From positions 186,001 through 250,000 of the forward strand of contig CAVYRO010000003.1 of the NCBI GenBank assembly GCA_963771005.1: 64,000 bases of DNA. The letters are read 5' to 3'. Below are positions 17,800 to 27,434 of the stretch, piece by piece (positions within the stretch are counted from its first letter, which is position 1; every line of letters begins with the position of its first letter). The stretch comes from DASQZK01 sp963771005 (GTDB taxonomy: Bacteria > Bacteroidota > Bacteroidia > Bacteroidales > GCA-2748055). The position numbers and the translations under genes were made by a program. The notes under the pieces are model-generated. The model did not search any database. It was not told the DNA's origin and saw nothing but the letters and a program-made list of their open reading frames with translations.

Positions 17800-20436
17800 A
17801 TGTCATTCATTTCAAAAAATTTTACGGCTATTACCATTTTCTTCATTTTTTTATCAGGCTTGATAGCTTCAGGACAAAATGAGATCAATCCGTACAGGGC
17901 ACGGACCCTTAAAAAAACAGTATTTCCGGAAAAGGTCAATTTATGTGTAGGTGAGGTACACAATGCAAGGAATATATTGGATTCTGACGGGCAGTCAGCA
18001 AGGCTTATATATCCCGGGGGTGGAGAAAAACCCTGCATCATTTTGGATATCGGACCGGCAAGTGCAGGGGGTTACCCGGTATTTAAAGTAACAGCGAAAA
18101 CGGGAACGCCGGCCCTCAGGATCGCTTACGCCTGCTGGTATCCATATCTGGTCGATCCGGAATTCGGAGACCAGGGAGACTATACAAGGAGATATACGGA
18201 TACCTATCTCGGGTTCGATTTACCGGTACTCCCGGGTAATCCGGGCAGGTTTGAACTTTACACCATCAACAGGATCGGTGAGTTTATGCATCCTTTGATC
18301 CAGGGGCAGGAACGATGGATAAGGATACAACTGGAAACAGAGGGAACCAGTGTAGATCTGGATTATTTCTATATTCAGAATGTCCATGATCATTCCGGCC
18401 TGGATGGAAATTTTATTTCCAGTGATGATGACTTAAACCGCTTGTGGAATGCGAGCGTTTATACTGCCCAGTTTGCTTCCATCGATAATTCCAATCCCAT
18501 TGATATCGTGAATGGCTGGTGCGCTGCACGCAAACTTACCTGTTCAAACGAAGTAATTTTAGCCAGTAAAGGCAGGGATTGGAAAGATTATACGCTTTTT
18601 CTGGATATGGAAATAAGGAAAAATCCATTACAAACATCGGGTGCCGGCTGGGCTTTCCGGGCCATCGATCCGGACAATTGCTATACAGGCTTAGTGACCC
18701 TGGAGAATAAATTCATGCTGTCCAGGAGAATTCATGGAAAGAATGTTGTACTTCAGGAGAATGATTTACCCTTTCCAGTGGAAGATGGGACGGTATACAA
18801 GGTAAAAACTTCAATAAAAAAAGATGAGATCAGCATATTTATAGATGACCGGCTTATCAGTAAATACAGAGACAATACATTTAAATCCGGGACCATTGGA
18901 TTTTTCCAACCTGCAGAATGTTGGGCACTGTTTGATAATGTAATGGTAAAATCGAGTTCGGATGAGACTCTTTTTTCTGACCCGTTTGATAAAGATCTGG
19001 ATCAATGGAATTTTTATAAAGCACCCCCTTTTATTGGTGACGGTTCTCTTCGCGATCGCCTTCCGTGGATTGGTGACCTGGACTGGGCAGGATACAATGT
19101 GTATTATGGATTTAAGGATGCAAAATTTATGAAAGGATCGCTGGAAATATTTGCCAGCCATCAAACGCCGGAAGGATATGTTTGGCCGACAGCTTTTCCT
19201 GAGGATACGATCCGCGCTGCATTGGGAGATTATGGTTATTGGCCGTCGGATGAATATTCTGCCTGGTTTGTACCGGTTCTGGGAAATTATTTGTTGTATA
19301 CCGGAGATAGCGCGACCGCTGAAAGTCTTTACCCAGCTGCAAAAAAAGACCTCGATTATCTGATATCCTGTACGGGTGAAGATGGATTATTTGTACAGAA
19401 AGAGGAGACAAAAAGAGGGCAGGGGGTAGGTGGTGATTTTGGTGGGTTTACTTCAAAAAAGTTTGCCTATATGAATATCCTGCTCTTTTACGCTCTGCAA
19501 CAAGGAGCTTATCTTGCGAAAGAGCTTGATATTAAGGAGGATCAGTTATTTTTTGAAAGGAAGGCCAAGGATCTTAAAAAGGCAGTTTTTACTAATTTCT
19601 GGGATGAAGAAAAAGGATATTTTGTTCTATCACCTACTGACAGAAAATTTCACTATTCGTCTAACGCTCTGGCTCTCGCAATTGGTTTTGTTACCCGGGA
19701 GCAGGCTGCATCAATGATCTCTCCATTAAGCGAGAATTTATCCTATAGCTATGGAATTGCAAAAAATATAGCGGATAATGATGTTCAGGATGTAGGAAAA
19801 TTACTTTTTGAAAAATTTGGATTTATTACCGGAAAATTTCTCAGCCTTTCTGTTGCCGGAAGATTTCTCTATGAAGCAGATTCCTCCGCTTTGGGATCCA
19901 TACGAAAATCAAGTTGGATAAAAATTCTAAATGACGGAAGAGGGGTACAGGATGCCACATGGGAGTCAACCATCTATCCTCCTTTCCGGCCGGCAGGAGA
20001 AGGATACCGGGACATGTCGCATCCCGATAATGCCTGTGCCAATTTGATGTCGGGATACATCCTCGGAGTCCGGCCGGTAGAAACGGGATACAGGAAGTTC
20101 GAGGCCATTCCGCATCCGGCAGGACTGAAATGGGTGAGAGGTCAGGTTCCGACTCCAAACGGGCAAATTGAATTTTCATGGGAATTTAATCATGACCAGG
20201 ACATGATCTATTCCTCCCAAATCAGTATTCCCGAACGAACAGGCTGCAAGCTGGGGATTCCAATTGCGTATTTTACGAAGCCTTACATCGTCAGAATTAA
20301 CGATCAATTGATCTATGATGGTGAAAACGTATATCCTTCAGATATTGGGATCCTGAGCCGGACGAAAAATTACATATTCGTTGATGGTCTGAAGAATGGT
20401 GATTATTCTATCCAGGTTTTTGCAAAAAAAATATAA
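17800..20436 (+). CDS. GH78-like alpha-L-rhamnosidase with an inserted LamG/DUF1080-like domain
   Basis: The ATG at 17800 precedes a signal peptide (MSFISKNFTAITIFFIFLSGLIASG), giving 878 residues; the frame is open from 17737 but that would overlap the previous gene. An N-terminal beta domain (~30-220) is followed by the first catalytic helix (LNRLWNASVYTAQ), then an unexpected ~160-residue insert (~245-405) with LamG/DUF1080 features (KDYTLFLDMEI, GAGWAFRAIDPDNCYTGLV, GTIGFFQP, ALFDNVMV). The (alpha/alpha)6 catalytic region resumes with DGSLRDRLPWIGD (Arg418-Asp419-Arg420) and ends with the GH78-type pattern VRGQVPTPNGQIEFSW. It should release terminal L-rhamnose in the periplasm or at the surface. 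Substrate is inferred from family. Confidence 0.82.
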   Translation: MSFISKNFTAITIFFIFLSGLIASGQNEINPYRARTLKKTVFPEKVNLCVGEVHNARNILDSDGQSARLIYPGGGEKPCIILDIGPASAGGYPVFKVTAKTGTPALRIAYACWYPYLVDPEFGDQGDYTRRYTDTYLGFDLPVLPGNPGRFELYTINRIGEFMHPLIQGQERWIRIQLETEGTSVDLDYFYIQNVHDHSGLDGNFISSDDDLNRLWNASVYTAQFASIDNSNPIDIVNGWCAARKLTCSNEVILASKGRDWKDYTLFLDMEIRKNPLQTSGAGWAFRAIDPDNCYTGLVTLENKFMLSRRIHGKNVVLQENDLPFPVEDGTVYKVKTSIKKDEISIFIDDRLISKYRDNTFKSGTIGFFQPAECWALFDNVMVKSSSDETLFSDPFDKDLDQWNFYKAPPFIGDGSLRDRLPWIGDLDWAGYNVYYGFKDAKFMKGSLEIFASHQTPEGYVWPTAFPEDTIRAALGDYGYWPSDEYSAWFVPVLGNYLLYTGDSATAESLYPAAKKDLDYLISCTGEDGLFVQKEETKRGQGVGGDFGGFTSKKFAYMNILLFYALQQGAYLAKELDIKEDQLFFERKAKDLKKAVFTNFWDEEKGYFVLSPTDRKFHYSSNALALAIGFVTREQAASMISPLSENLSYSYGIAKNIADNDVQDVGKLLFEKFGFITGKFLSLSVAGRFLYEADSSALGSIRKSSWIKILNDGRGVQDATWESTIYPPFRPAGEGYRDMSHPDNACANLMSGYILGVRPVETGYRKFEAIPHPAGLKWVRGQVPTPNGQIEFSWEFNHDQDMIYSSQISIPERTGCKLGIPIAYFTKPYIVRINDQLIYDGENVYPSDIGILSRTKNYIFVDGLKNGDYSIQVFAKKI

Positions 20437-20437
20437 T

Positions 20438-20685
20438 TAGTATCAGAAAGAAACTCGACAACCCTTCGACTTCGCTCAGGGACCGGTCAATTCGATGAAC
20501 GAAGAACTTTTCGGATGGTGGTAAGGCAGGCCAAAGGTTCTTCATAAGAAAACCATTGAATTTTAGATTTATACATAAGGGCATTTGGCCTGCCTTACCA
20601 CCATCCTAAAAGTTCACCCTCTTGAATGAAGTCGCCGGTCCCTGAGCGAAGTCGAAGGGTTGTCGAGTTTTCTTGCAAACACTAA
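20438..20685. repeat. full palindromic intergenic element, copy A
   Basis: A ~248-base near-palindrome directly after the rhamnosidase-like stop codon. The outer 28-base arms (around 20454-20481 and 20639-20666) are perfect reverse complements, as are the inner GGATGGTGGTAAGGCAGGC-type segments. Left- and right-specific internal stretches (TCAATTCGATGAACG versus CCTCTTGAATGAAG) do not pair. The AT-rich centre contains TTTATACATA. It lies between convergent genes and could act as a bidirectional terminator. A second full copy is at 37290 and single arms are at 8657 and 16142. Confidence 0.9.
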
Positions 20686-21136
20686 TTAAAGTTTCGCGTT
20701 TAAAGTTGTTTTATTTGTTTGGCTGTTATCTGTTGAATGGTTGTATAACTGCATAATAGCGTCCCCTTTGGCAACGTGCTTCGTCTTCAGCTCAGCAGAG
20801 TCCTCAGGGACCCGTCATTAACTTCCTTCAGAGGCTCTCTTCGGTTACGTTCAGAGACCGGCCGTCGACTTTCTTTAGAGATATCCTTCGGCTGCTCAGG
20901 GACCGGGATCCTGCCCTATGAATTTGTTGAGTTGTTGAGTTGTTGAGTTGTTGATTGAAGAGATTCTTACGTAGTTCTAAAATCACCCGGTCACCTGCAG
21001 TTTTACGGTTCGGCTGCGCTCACCAACCGGATCCTGCCTTTAAATGACGTATGGTTCGGCAATTTTCAACGCCAACCTCGTATGATGGCGGACACTTTCG
21101 CCTTTCGCCTTTCGCCGTTCACCTTGCCTGTTGAAG
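20686..21136. other. gene-free repeat-rich region between convergent genes
   Basis: No credible gene. It holds degenerate CTCAGGGACCGG-type fragments related to the palindromic element (20800-20912), an array of GTTGTTGA units (20934-20959), a 60-base segment repeated at 29281, and TTTCGCC heptamers (21094-21126). Confidence 0.75.
20953..21012 (+). repeat. dispersed repeat R2, copy 1
   Basis: The stretch from TTGATTGAAGAGATTCTTACG through CACCCGGTCACCTG and CAGTTTTACGGTTCG is repeated at 29281-29348, where it has an 8-base insertion. In both places TTGAG-type repeats precede it and TTTCGCC heptamers follow. Confidence 0.8.
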
Positions 21137-22078
21137 TCAGTTTATAAATCCGTTATTTCTTAGGAATTCAATGCTCAGATCTATATTTTTATATACTGTA
21201 TCTATATCATTATCAACTAATAACTCAATGGAGATGTAGTTTACATTATTCTGGGATAGTATCCGGAAAAGTTCCTGATAGTTCAGTTCACCCGGGCCTA
21301 AGACTTTCTGAGCCTCGTAATTCCGGGCTGCTTTCAGATGTATATATTTAATTTCCCCGGCATGTTTTTCTAAAAAACTTTTAATGGAGTCAGGACTGGT
21401 AAAATTATTTTTGTTTGTAAACGGATTCGCTGTATCAAACTGCCAGGCAACTTTATTGCTGACTTGTTTGTAAAAAGATTCAAAACCATAATTGCTTTCA
21501 TTCAGATCGGTAAAGCATTCGGCTCCATTTTCAATAACAAGCTGAATGCCTTGTTCTCCGGCTAGTTGAGATGCTTCGTTTGCAATTTCGATCGCTTTTG
21601 AGAATTCTTCTTTACTAAGTCCGGTTTTACCCGGATCCTCAGAAAAATTTAGTCCGCTGATGGTTGCCCGGATCGTTTTAGGCCCGGTAAATGCTGTAGC
21701 ATTCCTGATCCCTACTTTTAAAATATCAATGAAATCCGGATCGAGTAACCCCCTTTGATTTGAATAAGCTACCTCAATACTATTCTGGTTTGCATACCTG
21801 GCAATTTTAACGCATTCTTCAAACGTGAGCATTGCATCGGGATCACGCAATTCAAGAAATGACAATCCTTTCGCCGCAGCATACTTGAGCAGCAGTATGG
21901 CGTTATCATAATTCACCGGTAAGCATTCCGTAAAGTTTTGTGTGGTGATCCCAAGTTTCAATGACGGATAATTGGAGAATCCCAATTTCCCTGTATGAAT
22001 TGAACAATTCGTCATAATTATGAAAATTAGAGACATAATTATAAATAGCCTGTGACCGAAAAAAAGATAATTTTTCAT
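21137..22078 (-). CDS. exported sugar-phosphate isomerase/epimerase-like TIM-barrel protein
   Basis: A 313-residue AP-endonuclease-2/xylose-isomerase-like TIM barrel. Candidate metal ligands sit at barrel strand ends: Glu in VIENGAE, Asp in QFDTAN, His in IHLKA and Glu in SIELLVD. Such enzymes interconvert keto- and aldo-sugars. The N-terminus is hydrophobic (LFIIMSLIFIIMTNC), which suggests a signal peptide or lipoprotein rather than a cytosolic enzyme; a shorter start would be needed for a cytosolic form. It follows the beta-helix gene by 31 bases on the same strand and probably ends that transcript. Confidence 0.75.
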   Translation of the reverse strand: MKNYLFFGHRLFIIMSLIFIIMTNCSIHTGKLGFSNYPSLKLGITTQNFTECLPVNYDNAILLLKYAAAKGLSFLELRDPDAMLTFEECVKIARYANQNSIEVAYSNQRGLLDPDFIDILKVGIRNATAFTGPKTIRATISGLNFSEDPGKTGLSKEEFSKAIEIANEASQLAGEQGIQLVIENGAECFTDLNESNYGFESFYKQVSNKVAWQFDTANPFTNKNNFTSPDSIKSFLEKHAGEIKYIHLKAARNYEAQKVLGPGELNYQELFRILSQNNVNYISIELLVDNDIDTVYKNIDLSIEFLRNNGFIN

Positions 22079-22109
22079 GCTGTGTTATTAATTTGGATCA
22101 TGATCAGGA

Positions 22110-24179
22110 TTATTCCGTTTTCAGCTTATCCATATTTTTAAACTTCGGTCCCACGTTCTTATCCAACAGGCCAACCTGTGATACATCAATGGCTTCAAAT
22201 CCAAGTAAAAATGCCGGTGAGGCCGGATCCAATGTAAAGTCTCCATTCAACGGATCTTTAAATAAGGGATCGGCTTCCAACGAATTCCTATCCAGCCCCA
22301 TCTCCTGCCAATCGGCGAAAGAATCATAGCCCGGCTTTCCTCCATGGCCAAGTCCCATAGTTACATGTCCGGATTTGGCAGCATTGAAGTATAGATTGTA
22401 ATCGATTTTTTCCGGGGCGGTTGCAAGATCCCAGCGGTTGCAATCGAGGTTATACGAAAACACCCCTTCATTCCAGTATACAATATTATGTTGGAAGGTA
22501 TGGATCGGATGCTGGTATTTTTCCTTTCGTACATTGAAGTGAACGCCGTGAAACCGTGTCCAGCTGATTTGCACAAGTTTTCCATATGCAAAGATGTTAT
22601 TGGTAATGATATGCCCATGGTTATTGTGAAGATGAAGCCCGCCGGATCTTGTATTGTAGGAGATGTTTTTGGTCATGGTCACGCCCGTACGGAATTCATC
22701 CAGGTACAATCCCCATCCCATGTCATCATATCCGTAACTGTCGTGAACGACGTTATTGCGAATCATCGAGCCGGCGCCACAATTAAAAATGCACGCCCCG
22801 TCATTGAGCATGGTCATTACATGATGGATGTGATTGTATTCGATTACCTCATCAAGGCGCAATCCCCAATCTCCGCCGCGAACACCGCAATATGGCATAT
22901 CATGGATCAGGTTATGGGCAATATGCGTTCTCACTCCGTTTGAGTTTACGACGCCCGTACCACCAAAAAATATCTCACCGCAATGGTGAATATGATTGTT
23001 AATTACCGAATTATCCGCTCCGCCGACGATAATGATACCTCCTCCGCCACAATGCTGTATTATATTGTTTTCAAAAAGACATTGATAGGATGAATCTGCC
23101 AGCTCAAAAGCATAGGTTGCCGTATTCCCGACAAGGCAATTCCTGAAAGTCACATTTCCTGCATTTTGAAGTAAAATCGCCGAAGGACGATAAAGAGGCC
23201 CCGTGGTACCACCACCATTTTTATATCCGGTATCAGGGAGCTTATACCCTGTATACATGAAGGCCAGATTCTCAAATGTCAGGTACTCAACCGGCATGCC
23301 GGTTGGTTTGTCCCCTTTGAACTGGAGTAGTTGTTGCGATACAGGTGCGATGACTTCGGCAGAATTCAGATCAACATCCTCAGTAGGATAATAGTAAAGT
23401 GTGCCGGAAATACGGTCGAGATACCACTCTCCGGGTGCATCCAGACCTTCCAGGATGTTCTCAACCCAGTAACGCGGGTATTTTCTGAAAAAATCCAAAG
23501 CATAGGCTCCCGGGCCGGTAAATGTCACCAACCGTTGCTGATCGTCTATGTTTTTAATAAAAAGCCGCGACTCACTCCATGAGTGAAAAATGACAACCTC
23601 GACATTGGGCAGATCATGCCATGATTTTTGGATGTCACCGGCTTGATAAATCAGGGAATCTCTCGATTCTTTAGGGATACTGTAAGCATTAAAGTACCCG
23701 GCATTCGGTGTCCGCGCACGGGTCTGGCGAATACCGTTGACATAGAGCTGGTTAAATGTCCAGCCCGCAGGGACTTTCATTTTCCAGATATTGCCATGAT
23801 ATTTCTTCCATTTGCCCTCAATGGTCTTACCGCCTGAGATCACAACTTTTTCTCCCGGATAATTAGTATAAAGGATGGGGGCGTCGGGTAAGCCTGAATC
23901 TTCCGGTTTAAAGATTACAGGTTCGGAAAGGAGATAGTTTCCCTGGCGAAATTGAACCGTGATTTGCCCGGAAAGACCCTGGTCGTGCAGGTGTCGGACA
24001 GCATCCCGGGCGCCGGTCAACGTGGCAAGGGGCCCATTGGTTTTTTGGGCATTTGGTTCCGGAAGTTTGCCTGACCATATATCATTTCCGTCAGGTGCAA
24101 CGTAAAGATTAGTTTGTGCTGATACAGACTGGAAATAAATGAAACTGATCAGAAGGATGCAAAGGGTTTTAGTTTTCAT
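22110..24179 (-). CDS. secreted right-handed beta-helix protein, GH141-like
   Basis: A 689-residue protein with signal peptide MKTKTLCILLISFIYFQSVSAQ. The start NLYVAPDGNDIWSGKLPEPN, then GNYLLSEPVIFKPEDSGLPDAPILY, NYPGEKVVISGGK, LYVNGIRQTRARTPNAGYF and PGEWYLDRISGTLYYYP, is the standard N-terminal half of GH141-like enzymes. The beta-helix follows with NNIIQHCGGGGIIIVGG, NNHIHHCGE, HNLIHDMPY, NNVVHDSYG. The C-terminus ends FTLDPASPAFLLGF plus a short tail. GH141 members act on fucose- or xylose-containing linkages; specificity here is unknown. It is the most canonical of the three such proteins in the window. Confidence 0.83.
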   Translation of the reverse strand: MKTKTLCILLISFIYFQSVSAQTNLYVAPDGNDIWSGKLPEPNAQKTNGPLATLTGARDAVRHLHDQGLSGQITVQFRQGNYLLSEPVIFKPEDSGLPDAPILYTNYPGEKVVISGGKTIEGKWKKYHGNIWKMKVPAGWTFNQLYVNGIRQTRARTPNAGYFNAYSIPKESRDSLIYQAGDIQKSWHDLPNVEVVIFHSWSESRLFIKNIDDQQRLVTFTGPGAYALDFFRKYPRYWVENILEGLDAPGEWYLDRISGTLYYYPTEDVDLNSAEVIAPVSQQLLQFKGDKPTGMPVEYLTFENLAFMYTGYKLPDTGYKNGGGTTGPLYRPSAILLQNAGNVTFRNCLVGNTATYAFELADSSYQCLFENNIIQHCGGGGIIIVGGADNSVINNHIHHCGEIFFGGTGVVNSNGVRTHIAHNLIHDMPYCGVRGGDWGLRLDEVIEYNHIHHVMTMLNDGACIFNCGAGSMIRNNVVHDSYGYDDMGWGLYLDEFRTGVTMTKNISYNTRSGGLHLHNNHGHIITNNIFAYGKLVQISWTRFHGVHFNVRKEKYQHPIHTFQHNIVYWNEGVFSYNLDCNRWDLATAPEKIDYNLYFNAAKSGHVTMGLGHGGKPGYDSFADWQEMGLDRNSLEADPLFKDPLNGDFTLDPASPAFLLGFEAIDVSQVGLLDKNVGPKFKNMDKLKTE

Positions 24180-24276
24180 TATATAAAAATTTTGATTTTA
24201 GTGGTATAATGGAACCCACATGATCGATTATTTATAAAGTTATCTTTGTGTTGTCATCAATCATTTGGGTTTCATT
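24180..24276. repeat. 97-bp dispersed repeat R3 with internal inverted repeat, copy 1
   Basis: The interval between the symporter stop and the beta-helix start is nearly the same as 37536-37632. It contains an imperfect 18-base inverted repeat (GGAACCCACATGATCGAT at 24211 and ATCAATCATTTGGGTTTC ending 24273) around a 27-base AT-rich centre. It reads in the opposite sense relative to its downstream gene compared with copy 2. Confidence 0.85.
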
Positions 24277-25797
24277 TTATTTAGTTTTTAAAATAAATGG
24301 ATTAATATATTTTCCGGTTGCTGTTTCATCGGGAAAAATAACGCTGCCTGCATATCCGGCTGAATACATGGTTATATGACTTAACAAGCCAATTAAGTAA
24401 GGGTGCAACGTATAATTAAACGTATTTAAATCTATTAGTTTATTCTTCGTTAATGAAGCCCAGGCTACCACGATCAGCGTAGTGATAATACCGATACCCA
24501 CACCTTTAGTATTGGCTTTTTTACTCGTAAGCGCCAGCAGCACCAGGCCGAGTAACCCTCCGGCGAAAATGGATAAGGCTGAATAGTAGATCACCAGCAC
24601 CTGACCTGAAAGACTGTTAAGCCACGAGGCTAACAAAAGGGAAAGAATTCCTGCAAATATTACCGACCAACGGCCGGTGTTCAACATTTGTTTTTCCGAA
24701 CCTGCCGGAACCAGTTTACTATACAGATCATTGGTAAAAACTGTAGAGACACTGTTTAATCCGCCGGAAAGTGTCGACATGGCGCTGGAAAGCAATGCTG
24801 CAAGGGCCAGCCCGATAATACCTGCAGGCAATTTTTGCATAATAAAGTAAGGCAGGATCTTATCCGGTTTGGATATGATCCCGGCCGGTAAGCCGACTTC
24901 AGAGGAAGAATAATAACCCCACAGAGCCGTTCCGACGAAAAAGAATAATGCCCATACAGGAATACAGGCTAAACCGCTTATCAAAGCACCGCGTACCGCC
25001 TGCCTTGTGGTTTGGGCTGTCAGGTATCGCTGAACCATGGTCTGGTCGGTCCCAAAATTATGTGCATGCTGGTACAGGCCATATAAGACCATAACCAGCA
25101 CGGTGTCGCGCTTTAAACTATATCCGGATTCGCCTAAATTAAATTTACCCTGGTTCCATGCAGTTGAAAGGATCTCTCCTGCATCTGCTTTGGCACTAAA
25201 CAGGGCAATACATAAAAAAGCGATGCCCCCGCCGATAAAAAGTACCCCCTGAATTACATCAACCCACGTCACCGCCTCGATACCGCCCGTAAATGTATAG
25301 ACCATTGTAATAATGCCAAGCGCCAGTATTAACATGTAAATATTCCATCCGGTCATGGTATTTATGGCCAATGCCAGGACAAAGAATATAACTCCGAGCC
25401 TGGATATATAATAAAAAATAAAAGTTACTGCACCATATGCCCTTATACCGTAGCCAAAACGTTTTTCTAAAAACTCATAAAGGCTCATGCCTATGATGTT
25501 ACGATACAATGGAATCATTATGAATGCCACCGGAAACATAACGACAAGGACCATTAACGAATTCGTGAACTGTCTCCAGTCTCCTGCAAAGGATGCCCCC
25601 GGATTAGCTAAAAAAGTCATATTGCTCACCAATGTGGCAATTAATGCCATGCCCATTGCCCAACCCGGTATCCGGTTATTTGCAATAAAATAATCCCTGG
25701 TTGATTTCTGCCTTTTCATGAAATAGAAACCAACGCCAAGTATTATTCCCATGTAACTGATTAACACCAGGTAATCGGCAAGAGCAAGATGATTCAT
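24277..25797 (-). CDS. sodium/solute symporter (SSS family)
   Basis: The start at 25797 (MNHLALADYLVLISYMG) is preferred to the longer frame from 25839, giving 506 residues with 13-14 transmembrane helices. The opening ADYLVLISYMGIILGVGFYF, the RQKSTRDYFIANNRIPGWAMG segment and VSNMTFLANPG are characteristic of the SSS family, as is the Na+-site region LSSAMSTLSGGLNSVSTVFTNDLY. Members of this branch import sugars, sialic acid or related small solutes with Na+. In this context it probably imports a monosaccharide released by the neighbouring enzymes. It lies between the sialidase-fold lipoprotein and beta-helix genes on the same strand. Confidence 0.92.
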   Translation of the reverse strand: MNHLALADYLVLISYMGIILGVGFYFMKRQKSTRDYFIANNRIPGWAMGMALIATLVSNMTFLANPGASFAGDWRQFTNSLMVLVVMFPVAFIMIPLYRNIIGMSLYEFLEKRFGYGIRAYGAVTFIFYYISRLGVIFFVLALAINTMTGWNIYMLILALGIITMVYTFTGGIEAVTWVDVIQGVLFIGGGIAFLCIALFSAKADAGEILSTAWNQGKFNLGESGYSLKRDTVLVMVLYGLYQHAHNFGTDQTMVQRYLTAQTTRQAVRGALISGLACIPVWALFFFVGTALWGYYSSSEVGLPAGIISKPDKILPYFIMQKLPAGIIGLALAALLSSAMSTLSGGLNSVSTVFTNDLYSKLVPAGSEKQMLNTGRWSVIFAGILSLLLASWLNSLSGQVLVIYYSALSIFAGGLLGLVLLALTSKKANTKGVGIGIITTLIVVAWASLTKNKLIDLNTFNYTLHPYLIGLLSHITMYSAGYAGSVIFPDETATGKYINPFILKTK

Positions 25798-25961
25798 ATC
25801 ATGAGATCTTAATTGGGAAAATGAAACGCAAAGTATCAAAGAGGGATGTCTCTATATCAGAAAATTTTTCAAATTGCAATAGGTAAAGGAACTTCAATTA
25901 TCCATGTATTAAAATGCAAAAAAATGGGCGAGGATGGATCGATCCAAAAAGATTTGGATGA

Positions 25962-27410
25962 CTATTTTATATCTAAATATTTCCCCAGTAAAAACCTTTT
26001 CCTGTCGGGATACCACAATACTGTTTTTCCCCTGAACTCTGTTATACTCGGGTAAGTACCTATTTCTGCCGTCATTTTTGGGGGTAATGCAACGTCGCCT
26101 GAGTTTAGTAATTCTTTTGGTTCGCCAAACCAAAGAGGTTGCGCAGCATCTTTTTTAAATTCTCCAACGGAATAAAATGTCGGGTTCCTGATAACATTGG
26201 CTACATTAATTGTCCAGTCCTTATCCGCCTGGTCATACCCCAGCCTTTTCCCATTATTATTATGAAAAATAAGAACATATTTCCCATTCTTAAGCCTGTA
26301 TATCGGGCATGGAGACATAGGATGCTTTATACCTTCACCATTATCGGAATATTTAAGCATTTCAGGCTTCTTCCAGGTCTTACCATTATCACCCGAAACA
26401 GAGAAATAGATATACCCTGTCATCGTTCGCATTACCGTGAAGAGTCTGCCATCGGGCAATAACACAACTGCAGGCTCCTGTGCTGTGGAAAGATCCGGAT
26501 AGACGGGATTTGAAACTTCCAATCCCAGGTCATTTTCAGGATACCATTCAATACGGATATCCTGCGGGTCAGGATTGTCATCAATGTTCATAAAACGCAT
26601 AAAATAGCACCTGGAATCCTGATTGACCCAGTTTTTTTCCTTTTTCGTGACAGTCGGTGAGGTAACAAGTGTATATCCTGCAAACCATTTCCCCTCCCCG
26701 TCTAAAATGGGCTTTTGAAAAACGATCCAGCCTTTCGGAATCCTTGAGTCGGGATTATCGTATTTTGATCTCGGCATTGTGATTTCCTCAGGTTGTGTCC
26801 AGGTATAACCTTTATCATCGGAAAAAATACATCCCATGGTGCCGCTACCTTGCTTGTCTTCATCGTTCAGTTCGATTTCTTTAGTATAAAAAATGTAAAT
26901 CCTGCTTTTTTTTGAAATAACAGGAAATCCCCAACTGGCTTGAAGGCCGCCTTTGCCATATTTTGCCCCCAGAAGGTATCGCGGATGTGTCCAGTTTATT
27001 CCGTCTTTACTCCTCGCAAGAACCAGGTGATTATCGCCATTGGCTTCACGTGAGCTTTGCGTCCACATTGCAAGCAGTTCATCTTTTCCCGGTGATTCAA
27101 AAACGAGGAAATGTTCATTATCCCCATCATATATCCCTGATCCCAGCGGTATGAAAACTATGATATCGGGATTGCTTCTTTTCCATTCCAGATCAGGATC
27201 TCCAAGAGGAATATCCTTCCCGTATTTTCCGAATGGATATCCCATTTCAATAAGCTCATCCCGGCTGAAAAGCACTTTTATTTCACTGATTTTATCATCA
27301 TCTTTTTTGTTTGAACTGCCGGGTTTTGAGGTGCAGCCGGAAAACAATATCATTAAAAGCCATAGATGCGAAATCCGGATACTATAAGTTATGATATTCA
27401 TTCTCATCAT
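25962..27410 (-). CDS. sialidase-fold (BNR/Asp-box) lipoprotein
   Basis: A 482-residue protein with a lipobox LFSGC (Cys26), so it should be a lipid-anchored, probably outer-membrane protein. Asp-boxes are visible near residues 134-140 (SKDGINW), ~200 (SDDKGYTW) and ~340 (SGDNGKTW). The propeller occupies almost the whole chain. No RIP arginine motif is seen. It starts 24 bases after the stop of the upstream minus-strand gene, so they are likely cotranscribed. Substrate unknown. Confidence 0.8.
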   Translation of the reverse strand: MMRMNIITYSIRISHLWLLMILFSGCTSKPGSSNKKDDDKISEIKVLFSRDELIEMGYPFGKYGKDIPLGDPDLEWKRSNPDIIVFIPLGSGIYDGDNEHFLVFESPGKDELLAMWTQSSREANGDNHLVLARSKDGINWTHPRYLLGAKYGKGGLQASWGFPVISKKSRIYIFYTKEIELNDEDKQGSGTMGCIFSDDKGYTWTQPEEITMPRSKYDNPDSRIPKGWIVFQKPILDGEGKWFAGYTLVTSPTVTKKEKNWVNQDSRCYFMRFMNIDDNPDPQDIRIEWYPENDLGLEVSNPVYPDLSTAQEPAVVLLPDGRLFTVMRTMTGYIYFSVSGDNGKTWKKPEMLKYSDNGEGIKHPMSPCPIYRLKNGKYVLIFHNNNGKRLGYDQADKDWTINVANVIRNPTFYSVGEFKKDAAQPLWFGEPKELLNSGDVALPPKMTAEIGTYPSITEFRGKTVLWYPDRKRFLLGKYLDIK

Positions 27411-27434
27411 CTTAATGTATATTTTTGTTTCTTA

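Noticed and set aside
22488..22943. 151-codon plus-strand frame opposite the GH141-like gene
   Set aside because: Shadow of the minus-strand beta-helix coding sequence.
24180..24276. Repeat R3 considered as a shared promoter
   Set aside because: The two copies have opposite orientation relative to their downstream genes, so a common promoter function is unlikely, though not excluded.
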